Assembly (NCBI RefSeq): GCF_019145195.1
Contig: NZ_JAHSTW010000003.1
Location: 310,001-374,000, forward strand
Direction of reading: 5' to 3'
From: Pseudomonas siliginis
Lineage (GTDB): Bacteria; Pseudomonadota; Gammaproteobacteria; Pseudomonadales; Pseudomonadaceae
Length of the DNA stretch: 64,000 bases
A program made the position numbers and the translations under genes. The notes beneath the pieces were generated by a model that saw only the letters and a list, made by a program, of their open reading frames with translations, searched no databases and had not been told where the DNA came from. Below are positions 35,722 through 47,000 of this stretch, piece after piece; the stretch's first letter is position 1, and the number at the start of each line of letters is the position of its first letter.

Positions 35722-36039
35722 TTACGAAGGGAACAGCTCGGACAGCTTCATCGACAGCATCATGTCGCCTTCAACGCGCAGCTTGCCGCCCATGAAGGCC
35801 TGCATGCCGTCGGTTTCGCCGCTGACGATGTCTTTCAGGGTCTGGCTGTCCAGCACCAGCGTGCAGTTGGCGTCCGGGTTTTCACCTTCCTGGATGTCGC
35901 AGGTGCCGTCTTTGACGATCAGCGCGTATTGCTTGTCTTCGTCGGTGATGTTGAAACCGAAGACCAGGTCCAGACCGGCAGCGGCGGCTGGGTTGAACTT
36001 GGCTTGCATTGCTTTTACGGCATCAGCTACGGAGGTCAT
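35722..36039 (-). CDS. SCP2 sterol-carrier-like domain protein
   Basis: A 105-residue single SCP2 domain (LDLVFGFNITDEDKQYALIV, CTLVLDSQTLKDIVSGETDGMQAFMGGKLRVEGD in outline). The fold binds lipids or acyl-CoA nonspecifically in the cytoplasm. It is about 65 bases from the phosphatase gene on the same strand and probably cotranscribed. A GATC-rich leader with GAAAGGATCG precedes the ATG. Confidence 0.9.
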   Translation of the reverse strand: MTSVADAVKAMQAKFNPAAAAGLDLVFGFNITDEDKQYALIVKDGTCDIQEGENPDANCTLVLDSQTLKDIVSGETDGMQAFMGGKLRVEGDMMLSMKLSELFPS

Positions 36040-36102
36040 GGTTCGATCCTTTCTTGGTCATGGGAGCTGGGTGGTTACAGCCAGGGTCACAGTAAGCCGG
36101 AC

Positions 36103-36813
36103 TCAGCGAAAAGTGATGAGTTCCGGGGCCTTCAGCAGTTGCAGGTGTGCGTGACTGTTGAAGGAAGCCAGGGCCACCTCGCGACCACGAAACTTCAGTT
36201 GGTTGAGCGAGGTGTTGACGATTTGCCAGTTCAATTCAAAGGCCTGTCTGGCAGGCATTTGCGTAATCAGATGGAGCAGGGCAGTGATGGTGCCGCCGGA
36301 GGTGAACACGGCGATTTTCTGGTTCTTTTCCGCCAGGTCTAGGATGCGGTGCAAACCGGCCTGAACCCGCTCGACGAAACCCAGCCAGCTTTCCAGTCCG
36401 GGTGTGTCGTAGGTGCCGGCGAGCCAGCGCTCGACGATCAGGGCGAAGATGCGCTGGAATTCACCGCGGTTCTGCGCGGCGTTGCGCAGGATGTCGAGGG
36501 CCTCTGGTTCTTCCGGCAGCATGGCCGGGAGCAGGGCGCGGATCACCGCATCGGCATCGAATTCGTTGAAAGCGGAATCGGTTTCAAGGACTGGAACCGG
36601 CAGGCCTCTGGCGCTGAATTGCTCCAGTGCACTGCTGGCGGTGTGCTGTTGGCGGCGCAGATCACCGGCAAGGCAACGATCGAAGCTGATACCAAGGTCG
36701 GCGAGGTGCTGACCGAGGATTTCTGCCTGACGCACGCCGGTCGGCGACAGCACGTCGTAATCGTCTGCACCAAAGGAGGCCTGGCCATGTCGTATCAAGT
36801 AGATGCTGCCCAC
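36103..36813 (-). CDS. Histidine phosphatase superfamily protein
   Basis: A 236-residue phosphoglycerate-mutase-fold protein with the RHG catalytic motif at residues 8-10 (YLIRHGQASFG), a second His in FTSGGTITAL/HLITQ context, and Glu/Asp-rich mid segment. In the branch-2 family the second catalytic residue may be altered: the usual GHG is read here as TSGGT, so activity should not be assumed to be a mutase. It may act on a small phosphate ester. It shares a minus-strand unit with the SCP2 protein. Confidence 0.85.
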   Translation of the reverse strand: MGSIYLIRHGQASFGADDYDVLSPTGVRQAEILGQHLADLGISFDRCLAGDLRRQQHTASSALEQFSARGLPVPVLETDSAFNEFDADAVIRALLPAMLPEEPEALDILRNAAQNRGEFQRIFALIVERWLAGTYDTPGLESWLGFVERVQAGLHRILDLAEKNQKIAVFTSGGTITALLHLITQMPARQAFELNWQIVNTSLNQLKFRGREVALASFNSHAHLQLLKAPELITFR

Positions 36814-37017
36814 GTCCGCGTCGTCCCGGTACGTTGAAGGTCAGGCGAGGTTATGAGGATGGCGTAAGGCTGTCAATGAAAAAACATACGCTTGTTTGAA
36901 ATGCCCGTTACAGGCGTGTTGCCAGAGGTTTCACGGCTGGCCGACGAGCCGGCGCATGGGTATGCTGGAGCCATTCCGCGTGTAATACACCGTCACGCAT
37001 TGCTTTAAGGAGTCTCT

Positions 37018-38049
37018 GTGGATTTTTTCACCGAATACGCCAGCTTTCTGGCCAAGACCGTCACACTGGTGATCGCGATTCTGGTGGTGCTCGCCAGTTT
37101 CGCCGCGTTGCGCAGCAAGGGCCGGCGCAAATCGGCAGGGCAGTTGCAGGTCAGCAAGCTCAACGATTTCTACAAGGGGCTGCGTGAACGCTTGGAGCAG
37201 ACCCTGCTCGACAAGGATCAGCTCAAGGCATTGCGCAAGGGCGAAGCGAAAACGGAAAAAAGCGCGAAGAAACAGAAGAACAAGCCTGAGACCAAATCCC
37301 GGGTGTTCGTGCTCGACTTCGACGGCGATATCAAGGCTTCCGCCACCGAGAGCCTGCGCCACGAGATCACCGCACTGCTGACCCTGGCCACGCCGAAGGA
37401 CGAAGTGGTTCTGCGTCTGGAAAGTGGCGGCGGCATGGTGCACAGCTACGGTCTGGCGTCGTCGCAGCTGGCGCGAATCCGTGATGCGGGCGTGCCACTG
37501 ACAGTTTGTATCGACAAGGTCGCAGCCAGTGGCGGTTACATGATGGCCTGCATCGGCGACAAGATCATCAGTGCACCCTTCGCCATCCTCGGTTCGATCG
37601 GCGTGGTCGCGCAATTGCCTAACGTCAATCGCCTGCTGAAAAAGCACGACATCGACTTTGAAGTGCTGACCGCAGGTGAATATAAACGCACACTGACCGT
37701 GTTTGGCGAAAACACCGAAAAGGGCCGCGAGAAGTTCCAGGAAGACCTCGACATCACCCATCGCTTGTTCAAAAACTTCGTCGCCCGTTATCGCCCGCAA
37801 CTGGCGATCGATGAGGTGGCGACCGGTGAGGTGTGGCTCGGTATCGCTGCGTTGGAAAACCAACTGGTGGACGAGCTCAAGACCAGCGACGAATACCTGG
37901 CGCAGAAAGCCAAACAGGCGGAGGTCTATCATCTGCACTACGCCGAGCGCAAAAGCCTGCAGGAACGCATCGGCATGGCCGCCAGCGGTTCGGTAGACCG
38001 CGTGCTGTTGAGCTGGTGGAGTCGCCTCACTCAGCAACGCTTCTGGTAA
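37018..38049 (+). CDS. sohB: SohB-like inner-membrane serine protease
   Basis: A 343-residue S49 (SppA-like) peptidase. The N-terminal membrane anchor is residues 10-33 (FLAKTVTLVIAILVVLASFA), followed by a Lys-rich cytoplasmic stretch and the catalytic domain. Nucleophile Ser is near 171 in KVAASGGYMMA, and general-base Lys lies in the EYKRTLTVFGEN region. The start codon is GTG, supported by an AAGGAG site 6 bases upstream. It is monocistronic, with its own terminator. Confidence 0.92.
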   Translation: MDFFTEYASFLAKTVTLVIAILVVLASFAALRSKGRRKSAGQLQVSKLNDFYKGLRERLEQTLLDKDQLKALRKGEAKTEKSAKKQKNKPETKSRVFVLDFDGDIKASATESLRHEITALLTLATPKDEVVLRLESGGGMVHSYGLASSQLARIRDAGVPLTVCIDKVAASGGYMMACIGDKIISAPFAILGSIGVVAQLPNVNRLLKKHDIDFEVLTAGEYKRTLTVFGENTEKGREKFQEDLDITHRLFKNFVARYRPQLAIDEVATGEVWLGIAALENQLVDELKTSDEYLAQKAKQAEVYHLHYAERKSLQERIGMAASGSVDRVLLSWWSRLTQQRFW

Positions 38050-38060
38050 ACACCAGGCAT

Positions 38061-38091
38061 AAAAAAACGCCGGTCAATGACCGGCGTTTTT
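38061..38091. terminator. Rho-independent terminator (sohB/cysI convergent)
   Basis: AAAAAAACGCCGGTC-AAT-GACCGGCGTTTTT hairpin. A and T runs on the two sides allow it to end both the sohB and the DUF934-cysI transcripts. Confidence 0.93.
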
Positions 38092-38114
38092 GTGTCCGCA
38101 ATAAACCCGCTGGC

Positions 38115-38609
38115 TTAGCGCCGACGGAACAGCGGCAGCGGTTCGTCACTGGCGGCCTGGTAGGTCACCGAGAAGTCCTTCAGACCTTCCAGTGCTTCGT
38201 ACGGGTCTTTATCCGCGCGAATGGCAAAAGCGTCGAAGCCACAGCGGTGCATGTAGAACAGCTGGTCCCGCAGCACGTCGCCAATCGCGCGCAGCTCGCC
38301 TTTGAAACCATAACGGTCACGCAGCAGACGGGCATTGGAGTAGTTACGGCCGTCGGTAAACGCCGGGAAGTTCAAGGCGATCACCTGAAACTTGGCGACG
38401 TCCTCACCGATTTCCTCGGCCTCTTCATCAGCATCCAGCCACACACCGAGGCCACCATCTCGGGCCAGGAGCATGCGGCTGTGCTCGCGCCACAGCTGCA
38501 GCGGCACGATCAGATCGTCGCAGTTGCTGATTTCATCGATATTGAAATCCTTCGGCAACAGGTGCCAGGTTTCGTCGACGACTTCGTTGTTCTTAATGAT
38601 TCGCTGCAT
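38115..38609 (-). CDS. DUF934 protein of the sulfite reductase unit
   Basis: A 164-residue protein starting MQRIIKNNEVVDETWHLL and containing FPAFTDGRNYSNARLLRDRYGFKGELRAIGDVLRDQ in outline, the DUF934 core. Proteobacterial genomes keep it next to cysI or cysH, and a role in sulfate assimilation is presumed. It overlaps the end of cysI by 17 bases, so translation is coupled. The start at 38609 avoids a longer frame lying within cysI. Confidence 0.9.
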   Translation of the reverse strand: MQRIIKNNEVVDETWHLLPKDFNIDEISNCDDLIVPLQLWREHSRMLLARDGGLGVWLDADEEAEEIGEDVAKFQVIALNFPAFTDGRNYSNARLLRDRYGFKGELRAIGDVLRDQLFYMHRCGFDAFAIRADKDPYEALEGLKDFSVTYQAASDEPLPLFRRR

Positions 38610-40251
38610 AGACGCGTTCCTTGAAGAGGTCGATGCCAATACGCTGATAAGTGTCGATGAAGCGCTCGTCTTCGGTACGTTGTTCAACGTACACGTCGAT
38701 CAGCTTCGAGATCACGTCAGGCATGGCTTCCTGTGCGAAGGACGGGCCGAGGATCTTGCCCAGGCTCGCATCACGGCTGGCGCTGCCGCCGAGGGAGACC
38801 TGATAGAACTCTTCGCCTTTCTTGTCCACGCCGAGAATGCCGATGTGGCCAACGTGGTGGTGACCACAGGCGTTCATGCAACCGGAGATGTTCAGGTCCA
38901 GCTCGCCGATGTCGAACAGGTAGTCCAGATCGTCGAAGCGACGCTGGATCGATTCGGCAATCGGAATCGACTTGGCGTTGGCCAGCGAGCAGAAGTCACC
39001 ACCGGGGCAGCAGATGATGTCAGTCAGCAGGCCGATGTTCGGCGTGGCAAAACCGCCTTCACGCAACTCGCCCCACAGGGTGAACAACTGGCTCTGCTCG
39101 ACATCGGCAAGAATGATGTTCTGCTCGTGGGAGGTGCGCAGTTGACCGAAGCTGTAGCGGTCGGCCAGATCGGCGACGGCGTCGAGCTGCTTGTCGGTAA
39201 TGTCGCCCGGGGCAACGCCGGTCGGCTTCAACGACAGCGTCACAGCCACATAGCCCGGTTTTTTGTGCGCCAGGGTGTTGCGGCTGCGCCAGCGGGCGAA
39301 ACCGGGATGCTCTTGGTCCAGATCGGCCAGTTGCGTAGTCTGGTTGTCGAGGGTTTTGTAGTCCGGGTCGACGAAATGCTTGGCGACGCGATGCAGTTCG
39401 GCTTCGGTCAGCGTGGTCTGGCCACCGCGCAGGTGCTCCATCTCCGCGTCGACTTTCTGCGCGAACACTTCAGGCGTGAGCGCCTTGACGAGGATCTTGA
39501 TCCGCGCCTTGTATTTGTTGTCGCGACGGCCGTAGCGGTTGTACACCCGCAGGATGGCGTCGAGATAGCTCAGCAGGTCTTGCCAAGGCAGGAATTCATT
39601 GATGAATGCGCCAACCACCGGGGTACGACCGAGGCCACCGCCGACCAGCACGCGGAAACCCAGCTCGCCAGCAGCGTTGTAGACAGGTTCCAGGCCGATG
39701 TCGTGGACTTCAATGGCTGCGCGGTCACTGGTCGAACCGTTGACGGCGATCTTGAATTTGCGCGGCAGGTAGGCGAATTCCGGGTGGAACGTGGTCCACT
39801 GACGGACGATTTCGCACCATGGGCGCGGGTCGATCACTTCATCGGCGGCGACGCCGGCAAACTGGTCGGTGGTGACGTTACGCAGGCAGTTGCCGCTGGT
39901 CTGGATGGCGTGCATCTGCACGGTCGCGAGTTCAGCGAGGATGTCCGGGATGTCTTCCACCGCCGGCCAGTTGAACTGCACGTTCTGCCGCGTACTGATG
40001 TGGGCATAGCCCTTGTCGTAGTCGCGGGCGATTTTGGCCATCATGCGCACCTGGCGCGAAGTGAGCTGGCCGTAAGGCACCGCCACGCGCAACATTGGCG
40101 CGAAACGCTGGATGTACAGGCCATTTTGCAGGCGCAGGGGGCGGAATTCTTCTTCGCTCAGCTCACCTGCCAGATAGCGTCGGGTCTGATCACGGAACTG
40201 CTTGACGCGGTCCTCGATGATCCGCTGATCGTACTCGTCGTATACGTACAT
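38593..40251 (-). CDS. cysI: Sulfite reductase hemoprotein (siroheme, [4Fe-4S])
   Basis: A 552-residue enzyme starting MYVYDEYDQRIIEDRV. It has two ferredoxin-like halves and two siroheme/Fe-S domains. The cluster/siroheme Cys set is CCPGGDFC plus SGCMNACGHH near residues 430-480, with Arg/Lys residues (STRQNVQ, TSGNCLRN) at the substrate face. It reduces sulfite to sulfide for cysteine synthesis. The open frame extends 59 residues upstream but lacks conservation; ATG 40251 fits CysI N termini. Upstream lies 290 bases with the promoter and no gene. Confidence 0.92.
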   Translation of the reverse strand: MYVYDEYDQRIIEDRVKQFRDQTRRYLAGELSEEEFRPLRLQNGLYIQRFAPMLRVAVPYGQLTSRQVRMMAKIARDYDKGYAHISTRQNVQFNWPAVEDIPDILAELATVQMHAIQTSGNCLRNVTTDQFAGVAADEVIDPRPWCEIVRQWTTFHPEFAYLPRKFKIAVNGSTSDRAAIEVHDIGLEPVYNAAGELGFRVLVGGGLGRTPVVGAFINEFLPWQDLLSYLDAILRVYNRYGRRDNKYKARIKILVKALTPEVFAQKVDAEMEHLRGGQTTLTEAELHRVAKHFVDPDYKTLDNQTTQLADLDQEHPGFARWRSRNTLAHKKPGYVAVTLSLKPTGVAPGDITDKQLDAVADLADRYSFGQLRTSHEQNIILADVEQSQLFTLWGELREGGFATPNIGLLTDIICCPGGDFCSLANAKSIPIAESIQRRFDDLDYLFDIGELDLNISGCMNACGHHHVGHIGILGVDKKGEEFYQVSLGGSASRDASLGKILGPSFAQEAMPDVISKLIDVYVEQRTEDERFIDTYQRIGIDLFKERVYAANH

Positions 40252-40543
40252 ATAAGTCCTGTTCTCAGGCTTGGGCTTCTCGGAAAACGCTGCGTTTTCG
40301 CTTGCTGGAGTCCGATATTGCCTCTGCAATTCTGCGCGCACGGCCGCGCACTCCGTCACGGAGCCGGGGCAATATACCCGTTTGCAGTTATGCGCAAAAG
40401 TGATGTTTGAGTATATGTAAAGAACCAAATCGCCTAACGCGAACGCCGATCATCTAATCCACATTTGTCGTGCGGACAATCATCGTCTTAACTGTGATCG
40501 AGTCTTTGTGCAATCACCGATAAAACCGACAAGAGGCGATGCA

Positions 40544-40657
40544 ATGAGCAACCCGACCAAAGCCAGGAAAAGCGACAGTAGCGTCGACGCGTGGGCCATT
40601 TTGTTCCTGATCATTCTCGTTGTAGGAACAGCGGTCTTCTGGGTCAGCCACCAGTAA
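40544..40657 (+). CDS. 37-residue single-pass membrane protein
   Basis: A short frame with an AGAGG site upstream of the ATG. The product has a charged N terminus (SNPTKARKSDSS) and one hydrophobic segment, VDAWAILFLIILVVGTAVFW, ending SHQ. The arrangement predicts N-in, C-out topology. It is too short for standard calling. The function is unknown; it sits between cysI and the DUF2970 gene. Confidence 0.7.
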   Translation: MSNPTKARKSDSSVDAWAILFLIILVVGTAVFWVSHQ

Positions 40658-40723
40658 CATCCGCGCTTCCGGGCCTTTCTCCCAAGGCCCGGATAACCTG
40701 CAGCAGATACCTGTTCAGTGCCA

Positions 40724-40942
40724 TCACACCCCGGCCAGATACAACACCAGCTTGACGATGGCAAACAGCGTCAGGCCGAACACCGCCGTGAACAAAACGC
40801 CGAGAATCACAAAGTGACTGGGTTTGCCGTGGGTAAAATCCCTTTCCCGGTTCTTGCCGCTCTGCACCCCGAAAGCCGCCGCCATGACGCTGTGCAGCAT
40901 CTGCCAGAAACTCGGCGGTTTGTTGTCGATTGGATCGTCCAT
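40724..40942 (-). CDS. DUF2970 membrane protein
   Basis: A 72-residue protein with one transmembrane segment near the C terminus (FVILGVLFTAVFGLTLFAIV) and an N-terminal PPSFWQMLHSVMAAAFGVQS, typical of DUF2970. The family is widespread in Pseudomonas and uncharacterised. It is convergent to the 37-residue gene and divergent from the large LRR gene. Confidence 0.85.
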   Translation of the reverse strand: MDDPIDNKPPSFWQMLHSVMAAAFGVQSGKNRERDFTHGKPSHFVILGVLFTAVFGLTLFAIVKLVLYLAGV

Positions 40943-41099
40943 AAATCCCTCTGCGAAAAGTCATCCTCCTCAAGCATAGCCAATCCGCTGGGTACGGGAT
41001 GCCATCGAAGCAGCCCGGACAAGTTTGAGCGATACCCGGATAACGCAGAAGCGATAACGCGACATGGTTTGCTGACCGCTCCATGAAAAAGGAGTGACC

Positions 41100-44000
41100 A
41101 TGAACGTTATCCCCCCCGAACCAGTGTCGACGCAGCCTGCGTCTACCGCTCAGCCGGCAGCCCCCAACCGGTCTGCAAAACTCATCGCAACACAAAGCCT
41201 GCACGGCGAGTTTCTCGAGGCCTCGGCCCCGCAATGGCTGACCAGCGCTTCGCCGCAACGGCGCGAAGCGCTCAAGGCGGTCCCGACCGCGTTGCCGGCC
41301 TGGTACCAGAATGCGACGCCGGCCCAGCGCAAAACCCTCGACGAGACTTTCAAGGCCAGCGTTATCGCCCAGAACAGTCTCGACAAAAGCATGGCGAAAT
41401 TCGTGGATGTCGAAACATTCGCCAGGCCGTTGTTGATCAAAGCCTTGAAGGACCGATACGCGCTGGACATCGATGTAGACAAAACCCTGTTATGTCTGCG
41501 GCGCCCGGTCGAAATGGGTATTCAGAGAACCGTATTGGCCTCGTTCGAGGTTCTCAAGATCACGCTGCTGGAAGCCTCGCTGCACAACTTCGAAGCTGAC
41601 GAATGCGAGGGGACCTATCATTCGAGCTCCGGTTTTGTTGTGGCGACGCCTGCTGCGGACACGTTCAATCACGTCGACACAGGCCTCACGGTCAGCCAGT
41701 TTTTGCGCCTTTGCCGCAATCTGGATATAGGCCAGCAATACCAGACATACCTGCAGGGATTTTTCTATCCGGGGGGCGCGGTGGCAGAGGCGGTGCTCAG
41801 CGAACGCTTCATTGCCAGCCAGAAGGCAGCGATGCGCGCCGCAGCCGAACAGGCGCTATTGCGCAATGACATCGAGGCGGCAGATCACGCGATGATCCTC
41901 TCGGTCATCGACGGCGAAATGCACCCGTGGATGGGTCGCAAGCAAGTCTGGTTCCAGGACCTCGGGCTGATGAAAAAAAGGCTGACCGGGTGCGTGGCTT
42001 TCGTCATCTGCGAAAAGTACCGATACACCGATGAACTGATCCTTTACATTCCCAACGACCCGGAACATCCGCTCAAGCGCTACACGTTCGAGCAAATGCG
42101 CGAAGAGCTCAAGCGCTTGCTCACCGCACGTGATGCGTCGCAACCGACAAGCGCAGAGCCCACCGCCTACCAGCGTTTTTTAAGCCAGTTCCTGCCCTAT
42201 GATCAGCGCCCGTACTATTTCAGCCAGTTCAGGCAAAAGGCAGTCGACTCAGCGGGCGATGCTTGGGATCTGCTGCGCTCGCCATGGCTGTCGGTGCTTC
42301 AGGGCTTGGCCGGCGGTTCAGCCTTTACCCGGATTCAGCAGGTACCACCCGAACGCCAGGTCAAATGGGAGCCAGTGGCGGATCCTTACATCGCGCCGTC
42401 AACCGTTGGACGCAAGGGGCGAGGGCTTTGGGCGGCGAACGAGGACTTGTGGCAATACCTTTATGCGCAGAATCGCGCCAAGGTGTTGGCCGACGCGAAA
42501 AGTCACGCGGTACCCACTGCCGATGTCGATGCGAAAGCACGAGACGTCAAACTGGCCCATCTGATGCAGCTCGGCATGCTTGGTCTGAACATGGTTTCGA
42601 TGTTCGTGCCTGTATTGGGTGAAGTGATGATGGTGGTGATGGCCGGGCAATTGCTCTCTGAAACGCTCGAGGGCGCAATTGAATGGGCCGAGGGCGACCG
42701 TCGTGCGGCCAAGGATCATTTGATCGATGTGGCAGAAAACCTGGCGCAGATTGCGCTGATGGCAGGTGTGGGCGCGGGAGTGCGGAAAATCGCCAGCGCC
42801 CAAGCCGTGCCGGTCATTGAAAGGCTGCATCCGGTGAAGTTGCCCAACGGCGAAACCCGACTGTGGAAACCCGACCTGAAGGCTTACGAGTCCGCTGTCG
42901 CGCTGCCAGTCAGTCCCGGTCCGAACAGTGCCGGCCAGCATGTGCTTGACGGCAAAACCTATATTCGCCAGAGCGGCAAGGTCTACGAGCAGTTTTTCGA
43001 TGAATCGATCGGCAAATGGCGGCTCAGGCATCCGACCGACATCAACGCCTGGCAGCCGGTGCTCGACAGCAATGGGCGCGGTGCCTGGCGTCATTCGCTG
43101 GAGCGTCCGCAGGATTGGGATCGTCTGACCCTGCTGCGGCGTATCGGCCATGCAACCGAAGCCTTCTCCGATGAACAGCTGATCAAGGCTGCCGATATCA
43201 GCGGTGTCAGTGACGCCGCCCTGCGCAAGATGCACATCGATTCTGCGCTACCGACACCGGAACTGACCCAGGCCATGCGCATGATGCAAGCAGACGGCAA
43301 CGCGGCACTGGTTGTCGAGCAGTTGCGCGGGACAAAACCGATCGATGAACTGTACCTCTACGCGTTGCCGCTGATCACCGAAATGCCGCGATGGCCGGAG
43401 AACCGGGTGCTGGAAGTCTTCGACGGCGAGCAATTGTCCGGCAAGTCCGTCAGGTATGGCTCCGCGCGGCGGTTTCGCGACGTCGGCGTCAAGCCACCCA
43501 TTCAGATATCGCGGGCCGATATCTTCAGCGGCGAACTGCCAGCACGTATTCTCGCAGCGCTGGACGAGGCAGAAATCACTCGGCTTCTCGGCGAGCAGGG
43601 AGCACGCGTGGGCGATGCCCGACCTGCAGAGTTTGGCAAGCAGATCGCCGAATACGCAGACACCCGCCAGCCGGCGATTTACGACAGCATTTATCTGGGG
43701 ACCGACCCCGTTGATCCGCAGGTTGTGCGTTTGCAGAAGGCCTGCCCCGGACTCAGTGAGCCGGCGGCGCAAACGGTGCTGGCCCATGGTCGCCCCGATG
43801 ATCTTGAGCGGCTCGGCTCAGGGCAACGAGTACCGCTGCGCCTGCTGGAGGAAGCCCGCTGGTACGCGCATCAAAGTCGACAGGTAGCGGCCTATGCCGG
43901 TCTGCGCAGCGAAAACGTCGCTTCTGCGGACAGCCGGCGTCTGGCGTTGCACACGCTCGAGCAATTGGCGGGGTGGCCCGACAGTATTCGCATTGAGGTT

Positions 44001-47000
44001 CGCGAAGGCGATGGCGCCGGCATGCTGCTTGAGAGCATCGGCAGTGAAACAGCCGGCGAGAAAAAATACCTGATCAAAAAAGGCGTTCAGTTTCAAGCAT
44101 TCAACGAACGCGGCGAGGCACTCAACAGCCTGCCTCGCAACGGCGACAACTTTTACTCGTCGATCATGCATGCCCTGCCTGATCACGCGCGCCGCAGCCT
44201 CGGTGTGCCTGAGGTCGGCCAGTCTACCGGGTTGCAAGCAAAGATCATCGATTACGCCGACCAGCACCAGGCGGACGCACCCGCGCTGCTGGCGCCGCAG
44301 GTCAAGTGGATAAAGCCGCCGGTGCGGGTGAACGCTACCTTGATCGGTTATCCCGCCAGTGGACGCGGCGCGGGATCGGCACCGAACCTGCTGGCTCATG
44401 TGCAGGATCTCTACCCGCAACTGAGCGACGAACTGGCTCACGGCTTCCTACTTGACCAATACCGGGCAGGAAAAGACAACCGCGCCATTTTCGAGCTGTT
44501 GCAATCACGTCGGCGTGAGTGGGAACAACTGAAGGCGACACTGGATGAATGGGCAGGCACAGCGGCTGCGGCGCCCTGGGAACGCTCCGGAACAAATTAC
44601 AGGTTTCTCGCCGCGCAAGCGCTGAAAGCCTGCTGGCGCAACGCTTTGTCCACTGGGCTCGCGGGTGCCGATCAGCTGTCGATTCTCACCTACGATCCTC
44701 TACCAGAGCTGACCGCCGACTTTGCTCATGTGCGTGAACTTTCGATTGGTGGTGGGGGCCTGACCGACGCCAATGCTGACGCCTTCCTGGCGCGATTTGC
44801 CAACGTCGAAAAGTTATCGCTGGGAGAGCGAGGCAGTCTGTTTGGCGCGTACATGGAGCAGGAGCAGTCATTGACGACCTTGCCCCTGAGCGTGACGCGC
44901 ATGTCTGGGTTGAAAAAGCTCAAGTTACGAACCCCAGCCAGGGTGATGGCTGCCGATCTGTCGACAAGATTGCGCAGCTTGACCGCCGTTGAGGAGCTTC
45001 ATCTTGATTTTCCCGGCGGCGCAGGCAGCCCGCTTGACCTGGATCTGGCTCCCCTTGAACGACTGAAAAAACTCAAGATTGAAGCGCCGGGCCTGACGCA
45101 GTGGCCGGCTTATGTGGAACGACTGCCTGAGCTGGAACGTCTGGATCTGACGCAGACCGCCATCGCGTCCCTTCCACAGACCCTCTATGTCGGGCACGAG
45201 AAACTCTGGGCCGGTTTGTCCCTGGACTGGTCGAAGTTTTCCCATGAAGCGTTCAAACCTGCTTACGACTACGTGAAAAGCTACATGGGGGAGTGGGGGC
45301 ATCTGGTTGATCTGGACTCGATGGTCCGCCGCTACTGCGCCGGGGAACTGCAGTTCCTCACAGGCGAGGCCGGCCGTCTCAATCCATTACCTCAGCGCAT
45401 CATGAGCCTTTGGAATACTCCGGAAACCCGGCTCAAAGCCGTGGAGATTCTGCGAGTGGAGCACAGCGCAATTTTCCGCCAGTTCTACGAGGCCACCGCA
45501 TCCGGAGGATTGCGTAATGCGACGCCGGCAGCACGCTGGCAGACGCCACCCAATGCCCGGGTGGTTCGTGCCCTGGAAAAAAACTGGCGCGCCGCCATAC
45601 GCAGGCGTTATCGCTTGAATGACGATGTTCGTCCGTTCAATGCGATGGACTGGACATCCGGCAGCGGTCTCGACGACGCAAGTGTGTTTGAGCTGGTCGA
45701 CACCGCTTGGGCGCAGGGCGCGGAGTCGGTCAGTGAGCTGCCGCAATTGCCGGCCGGTACGTTTGCTCATGTGCAAAACGTTCGGCTGGACCGGTTGAGT
45801 GTGCCGATCGAACAGATTCGCGGCTTTCTCCAGGCATTCAGTGGCGTTACAAGCCTGGAAATCACCTCCTGCGGATTGAGCGAAGTGCCGGTTCGGCCAG
45901 CCGATTTACCGCAGCTCACACAGCTGGACCTGTCTTTCAACCGTATTGTCGTGACCCCTGAGGTTCAAGGCCAATTCGACGCGCTGAGCAGTCTGGAACA
46001 TCTCAATGCCCGGCTCAATCGGCTCGACACACTGGACGTTTCTCGCCTGACCGGGCTGAAGACACTGAATCTTAGCTCAGGCGGGCTCAATGAATGGCCC
46101 AAGGGGGCGGAGAACCTGGCGCATTTGCAGGCCCTGGATTTGCGTCATAACACCATCGGTTCGCTCCCCGAACACGTGCTGGCCAACGACGTGGTGCTGC
46201 TCAAGACCCGCCTGTTGAACAACCTCTTCAGTGGCAACGGCGAAGCGAGCTTAAGGGCGGCGCAGACACGTATTGAAAAGGCCCTGGGTTTGCCCGACGG
46301 CGCTTTGCAACGGTTCGAATCGCAATCGGCATCGTTACTCGCCAGTTCCAGCAGTGCCACGCCTGACACGGCACTGAATCGCGCCGCTCATCTATTGCCG
46401 CTGCCATCTGCCGCGGCCATTACGCAAGGCGCCGACATGACCCGTACCGTGGTGGAAATCTTTCCGTCACTTTCGCTTGAAAATGCCCAGGCCAGCGTTG
46501 AGCGTTTACGCAATGAGGGTCTGTCCACTGAGCAGATGGTGGGCAGACTGACCCAGTGGCGAGCGAGTAACGAGACGTTGACGCGTGAGTTGAACGGCTG
46601 GATCTTCAATCCGGCGCAAGGGTCTGGTGAAAGGACGTCGCCATCTGCAAGGTTCTTCGACGCGACCAGGATCCGCGCTTGCTGGCGGGACGGGCTTACT
46701 GGCCACACCGAATCCGCCGGGCGGACGCTGAGCCTTTCTGCGAGCGGCATGGGTGATTTGCCCGTGTTGTCAAACGTGTTTTCCCATGTGCTAACGCTGG
46801 ACCTGACCGGGGCAAAATTTTCCGTCGAGAGTTTCAATCTCTTCTGCCCGGCGTTTCCGGAGTTGACCACTCTGATGCTCAATGGCAATGGACTGGTACA
46901 TCTGCCGGAAGCTGTCGCCAGTCTGAACCGGCTCGAGCGGCTGGAATTGAGCGGTAATCGGCTGGCCGTGGCGCAAAGCGTGTATCAGCACGCGAGCGGG

